Assembly (NCBI GenBank): GCA_035267785.1
Contig: DATFLL010000130.1
Span: forward strand, 11,652 to 75,651
Length of the DNA: 64,000 nucleotides
Reading direction: 5' to 3'
Origin: DATFLL01 sp035267785
GTDB lineage: Bacteria; Pseudomonadota; Gammaproteobacteria; DATFLL01
Below, one piece after another: positions 61,793 to 64,000 of this stretch. The notes beneath the pieces are model-generated. The model did no database searches, was not told the origin of the DNA, and worked only from the letters and a program-made list of their open reading frames with translations. Position 1 is the first letter of the stretch. The number at the start of each line of letters is the position of its first letter. Both the position numbers and the translations under genes were made by a program.

Positions 61793-62908
61793 TCACGCGG
61801 AAAGTGCCTGTCCTTGTCCGTCGAACCAATACACCGCGCCCATATCGACCGCCAGGCGCAGCCCCCGTCCGCTGTGCGCCTCGGCCTCGACCGGCAGGCG
61901 TGCCGCCATGAACGAATCGGCTCCGCGTTCGCGCCCCTCGGTATCGACGCCGGTGACAGGCGAACGGAAGTACACCAGACGCTCATGGCCGAGCGACTCG
62001 GCGGCGGCGACGTCGACCGCGACGCTTGGAAGTTCCGGGCGGGCCGACGGGTCCGAAAAGGCCTCGGGTCGCAGACCGGCGAAGACCGCACCGTCGGGCG
62101 GAGCGGGCCCGACCAGCGGCAGGCGCTGCTCCCCGAATCCCAATGCCGGCACGCCGTCCTGACTCGTGAGCTCGGCGCGAAACAGATTCATTTCGGGACT
62201 GCCTACGAAGGCCGCGACGAACAGATTCGCGGGTCGTTCGTAGAGCGTCTGGGGCGGGCCCACCTGCTGCAGGACCCCGTCGCGCAGAACGGCTACGCGC
62301 CGCCCCAGAGTCATGGCCTCGACCTGGTCGTGGGTAACGTAGAGCATGGTGGTCGCCAGCCGGCGCTGCAGCTCGGCGATCTCGGCGCGGATCTGCACGC
62401 GCAGCTTGGCGTCGAGATTGGACAGGGGCTCGTCCATGAGAAACACCTCGGGCTCCCGTACCATCGCGCGGCCCATTGCCACGCGCTGGCGCTGACCGCC
62501 CGACAGCGCTTTGGGCCGGCGCTCGAGGACGGCCTCCAGGCCCAAGGCCCGTGCGGTGCGCTCGACACGCCGTGCGATTTCGCTGCGCGCCATGCGCTGC
62601 ATGCGCAGGGGAAATTCCAGGTTGCGCCGCACGCTCATGTGCGGATACAGGGCGTAGTTTTGAAACACCATCGCGACGTTGCGCTCGCGCGGTCCCAGGG
62701 TGTTGACCACCCGGGCGCCGATGCGGATCTCACCGCCGTCGAGCGTCTCCAGGCCGGCCAGCAGCCGCAGCAGCGTCGACTTGCCGCAGCCGGACGGGCC
62801 GAGCAGCACCAACAGTTCGCCGTCCTCGACCTCGAGCGAAAGACGGTCGATGGCGCGCGTACCGTCCGGGAAGACCTTCTCGACGCTGCGAAACTCGACT
62901 GCGGCCAT
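61793..62908 (-). CDS. Sugar/glycerophosphate-type ABC transporter ATPase (UgpC/MalK-like)
   Basis: A 371-residue ATPase. Walker A GPSGCGKST, signature LSGGQRQRVAMGRA and Walker B VFLMDEPLSNLDAKLR are intact, with MalK-type regulatory C-terminal domain (about 235-371). Its permease genes lie upstream on the same strand, two bases from this start. The transported solute cannot be told from this gene. Confidence 0.9.
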   Translation of the reverse strand: MAAVEFRSVEKVFPDGTRAIDRLSLEVEDGELLVLLGPSGCGKSTLLRLLAGLETLDGGEIRIGARVVNTLGPRERNVAMVFQNYALYPHMSVRRNLEFPLRMQRMARSEIARRVERTARALGLEAVLERRPKALSGGQRQRVAMGRAMVREPEVFLMDEPLSNLDAKLRVQIRAEIAELQRRLATTMLYVTHDQVEAMTLGRRVAVLRDGVLQQVGPPQTLYERPANLFVAAFVGSPEMNLFRAELTSQDGVPALGFGEQRLPLVGPAPPDGAVFAGLRPEAFSDPSARPELPSVAVDVAAAESLGHERLVYFRSPVTGVDTEGRERGADSFMAARLPVEAEAHSGRGLRLAVDMGAVYWFDGQGQALSA

Positions 62909-62910
62909 GC

Positions 62911-63792
62911 CTATCCCTTCAGTCCCGTGGCGGCCACGCCGCGCACGAACCAACGCTGGAAGACCACGAACACCACCAGCACCGGCGCCACCATCATGAT
63001 ACCGAAAGCCAGGATATCGCCCCACTGCAGCGGAGGCAGGGTGTAGAACGTGGCAATACCCAAGGGCAGCGGACGCACGCTCGGGCCGCCGGTGACCAGC
63101 AGCGGCCACAGATACATACCCCAGTAGAACAGAAAGGTCACGATCGTGACGCTGGCAAACGCCGCCTTGGCGTTGGGCACGACGATGGTCAGGAAGGTGC
63201 GCAGCACGCCTGCCCCGTCGATGCGCGCCGCCTCTTCGAGCTCGCGCGGCAGGCCGAGGAAGAAACTGTAGAACAGGTAGATCGAAAGCGGATTCGCGAT
63301 GAAGGGGATGACCTGCACGGTGTAGCTGTCGCGCATGCCCAGCGCCGTGAGCTCGTAGAACAGCGGGACGGCGATTGCCTCGAAGGGAATGACCAGAATC
63401 GCGAGCACCGCGGCCAGGGCGAGCTCGCGCCCGCGCCAACGCAGCCGCGCCAGCGCATAGCCGGCGAAAGCGTTGACGGGCAGGCCCAGCACGACGATCA
63501 GGCCGTTGATCCACAGCGAATTGAACAGGTAATGGAGAAAGGACACGCGGTGGAAGACGTCCGCATAATTCTGCCCGCTCGCGCCGCTGCCGGGCCAGAA
63601 GGCGTGCCAGCCGCCTGCCTCGGCCAGCACACGGGCATCGGGCTTGAGGCTGCCGACGAGCATGAACAGGATCGGGGCGAGGAACAGCGCCGCCGAGCCG
63701 GCCACCGATAAATAGGTAAACACACGCGTCGGCCATCGACGCCCGGGCATGGCGACTCGGCGGTACCGGCGCCGCGGTGCGTGCGCGTTCAT
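62911..63792 (-). CDS. ABC transporter permease, MalG/UgpE-like
   Basis: A 293-residue permease with six membrane segments and the EAA motif EEAARIDGAGVLRTFLTIV that contacts the ATPase. It overlaps the upstream permease by four bases (ATGT/AC-type overlap at 63789-63792) and is followed by the ATPase. CUT1-type importer. Confidence 0.9.
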   Translation of the reverse strand: MNAHAPRRRYRRVAMPGRRWPTRVFTYLSVAGSAALFLAPILFMLVGSLKPDARVLAEAGGWHAFWPGSGASGQNYADVFHRVSFLHYLFNSLWINGLIVVLGLPVNAFAGYALARLRWRGRELALAAVLAILVIPFEAIAVPLFYELTALGMRDSYTVQVIPFIANPLSIYLFYSFFLGLPRELEEAARIDGAGVLRTFLTIVVPNAKAAFASVTIVTFLFYWGMYLWPLLVTGGPSVRPLPLGIATFYTLPPLQWGDILAFGIMMVAPVLVVFVVFQRWFVRGVAATGLKG

Positions 63793-64000
63793 GTTACCTC
63801 CCGCTCCTGGCGCAGCAGGCGGCGCTGCACGAGTGTAATGAGTACGACCACGAGGAAGAACACCACGCTCATCGCCGCGCCGCGCGCAACCTGCGCCCGA
63901 TCGAAGGCGGCCTGGACCGCCTCGTAGATAACCGTGGTCGAGGCGTCGTGCGGCCCACCGTGTGTCATGATGCGCACCTGGTCGAACACCCGAAACGACA
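63789..64000 (-). CDS. ABC transporter permease, MalF/UgpA-like, 5' part cut by the window edge
   Basis: Only the C-terminal 70 or so residues are visible. They match the end of a MalF/UgpA-type permease (QVRIMTHGGPHDASTTVIYE, then a last membrane segment). The rest, and presumably the solute-binding protein gene, lie beyond 64000. It pairs with the permease and ATPase to the left. Confidence 0.85.
   Translation of the reverse strand, partial: SFRVFDQVRIMTHGGPHDASTTVIYEAVQAAFDRAQVARGAAMSVVFFLVVVLITLVQRRLLRQEREVT

Overview
The window reads as a chromosomal segment of a high-GC gammaproteobacterium. The pointers are E. coli-like genes and pairings (mutY-yggX, nudE facing yrfG, slyX, typA, cysQ, dtd, pbpC with an alpha-2-macroglobulin), a YchJ homologue, a SirB2 homologue, bufferin genes and several diguanylate cyclases. 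The exact genus cannot be fixed from the sequence. Because GC is high, most long reading frames opposite the real genes are shadows.

1-7.3 kb: the 3' half of a tRNA-Gly, an AsmA / START-like / mutY / yggX run on the plus strand, a tRNA-Phe with a visible promoter, and the cysQ-nudE pair diverging from yrfG. 7.3-14.5 kb: a first TTGGCAG-type intergenic element, a cysteine-cluster protein, a membrane hybrid histidine kinase followed by a diguanylate cyclase, then a minus-strand pip-dtd-membrane protein run and a 540-base non-coding stretch with stacked hairpins. 14.5-26 kb: typA, a phosphodiesterase-like hydrolase, a second GGDEF protein, a TrpB2-type enzyme, tag, a YchJ-like protein that may be leaderless, slyX, a glutathione transferase between two more TTGGCAG elements, a YbaK-like editing protein and a CCC1-type transporter.

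26.1-33.5 kb: a plus-strand series of msrB, a P-type ATPase, a GIY-YIG protein and then a phospholipid-transport (Mla-type) operon that begins with an RsbW-like kinase and a STAS protein. 34.2-38.1 kb: a third diguanylate cyclase, a bufferin operon (bufA, bufB, bufC) with a hairpin after bufA, and a GEMM-class cyclic-dinucleotide riboswitch aptamer followed by a strong intrinsic terminator, with no plus-strand gene behind it. This orphan riboswitch is the most striking item in the window.

38-64 kb: small housekeeping genes, a glutathionyl-hydroquinone reductase, a DoxX protein with a perfect CRP-type palindrome upstream, a 13.6-kb operon of a giant secreted protein, an alpha-2-macroglobulin and PBP1C, then a response-regulator/cyclase, an FHA protein, a host-attachment-type protein, a site-2 protease and the start of a sugar-type ABC transporter that runs off the right edge. 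Cyclic-dinucleotide signalling recurs across the window: three GGDEF proteins, one hybrid kinase next to one of them, and one GEMM aptamer.
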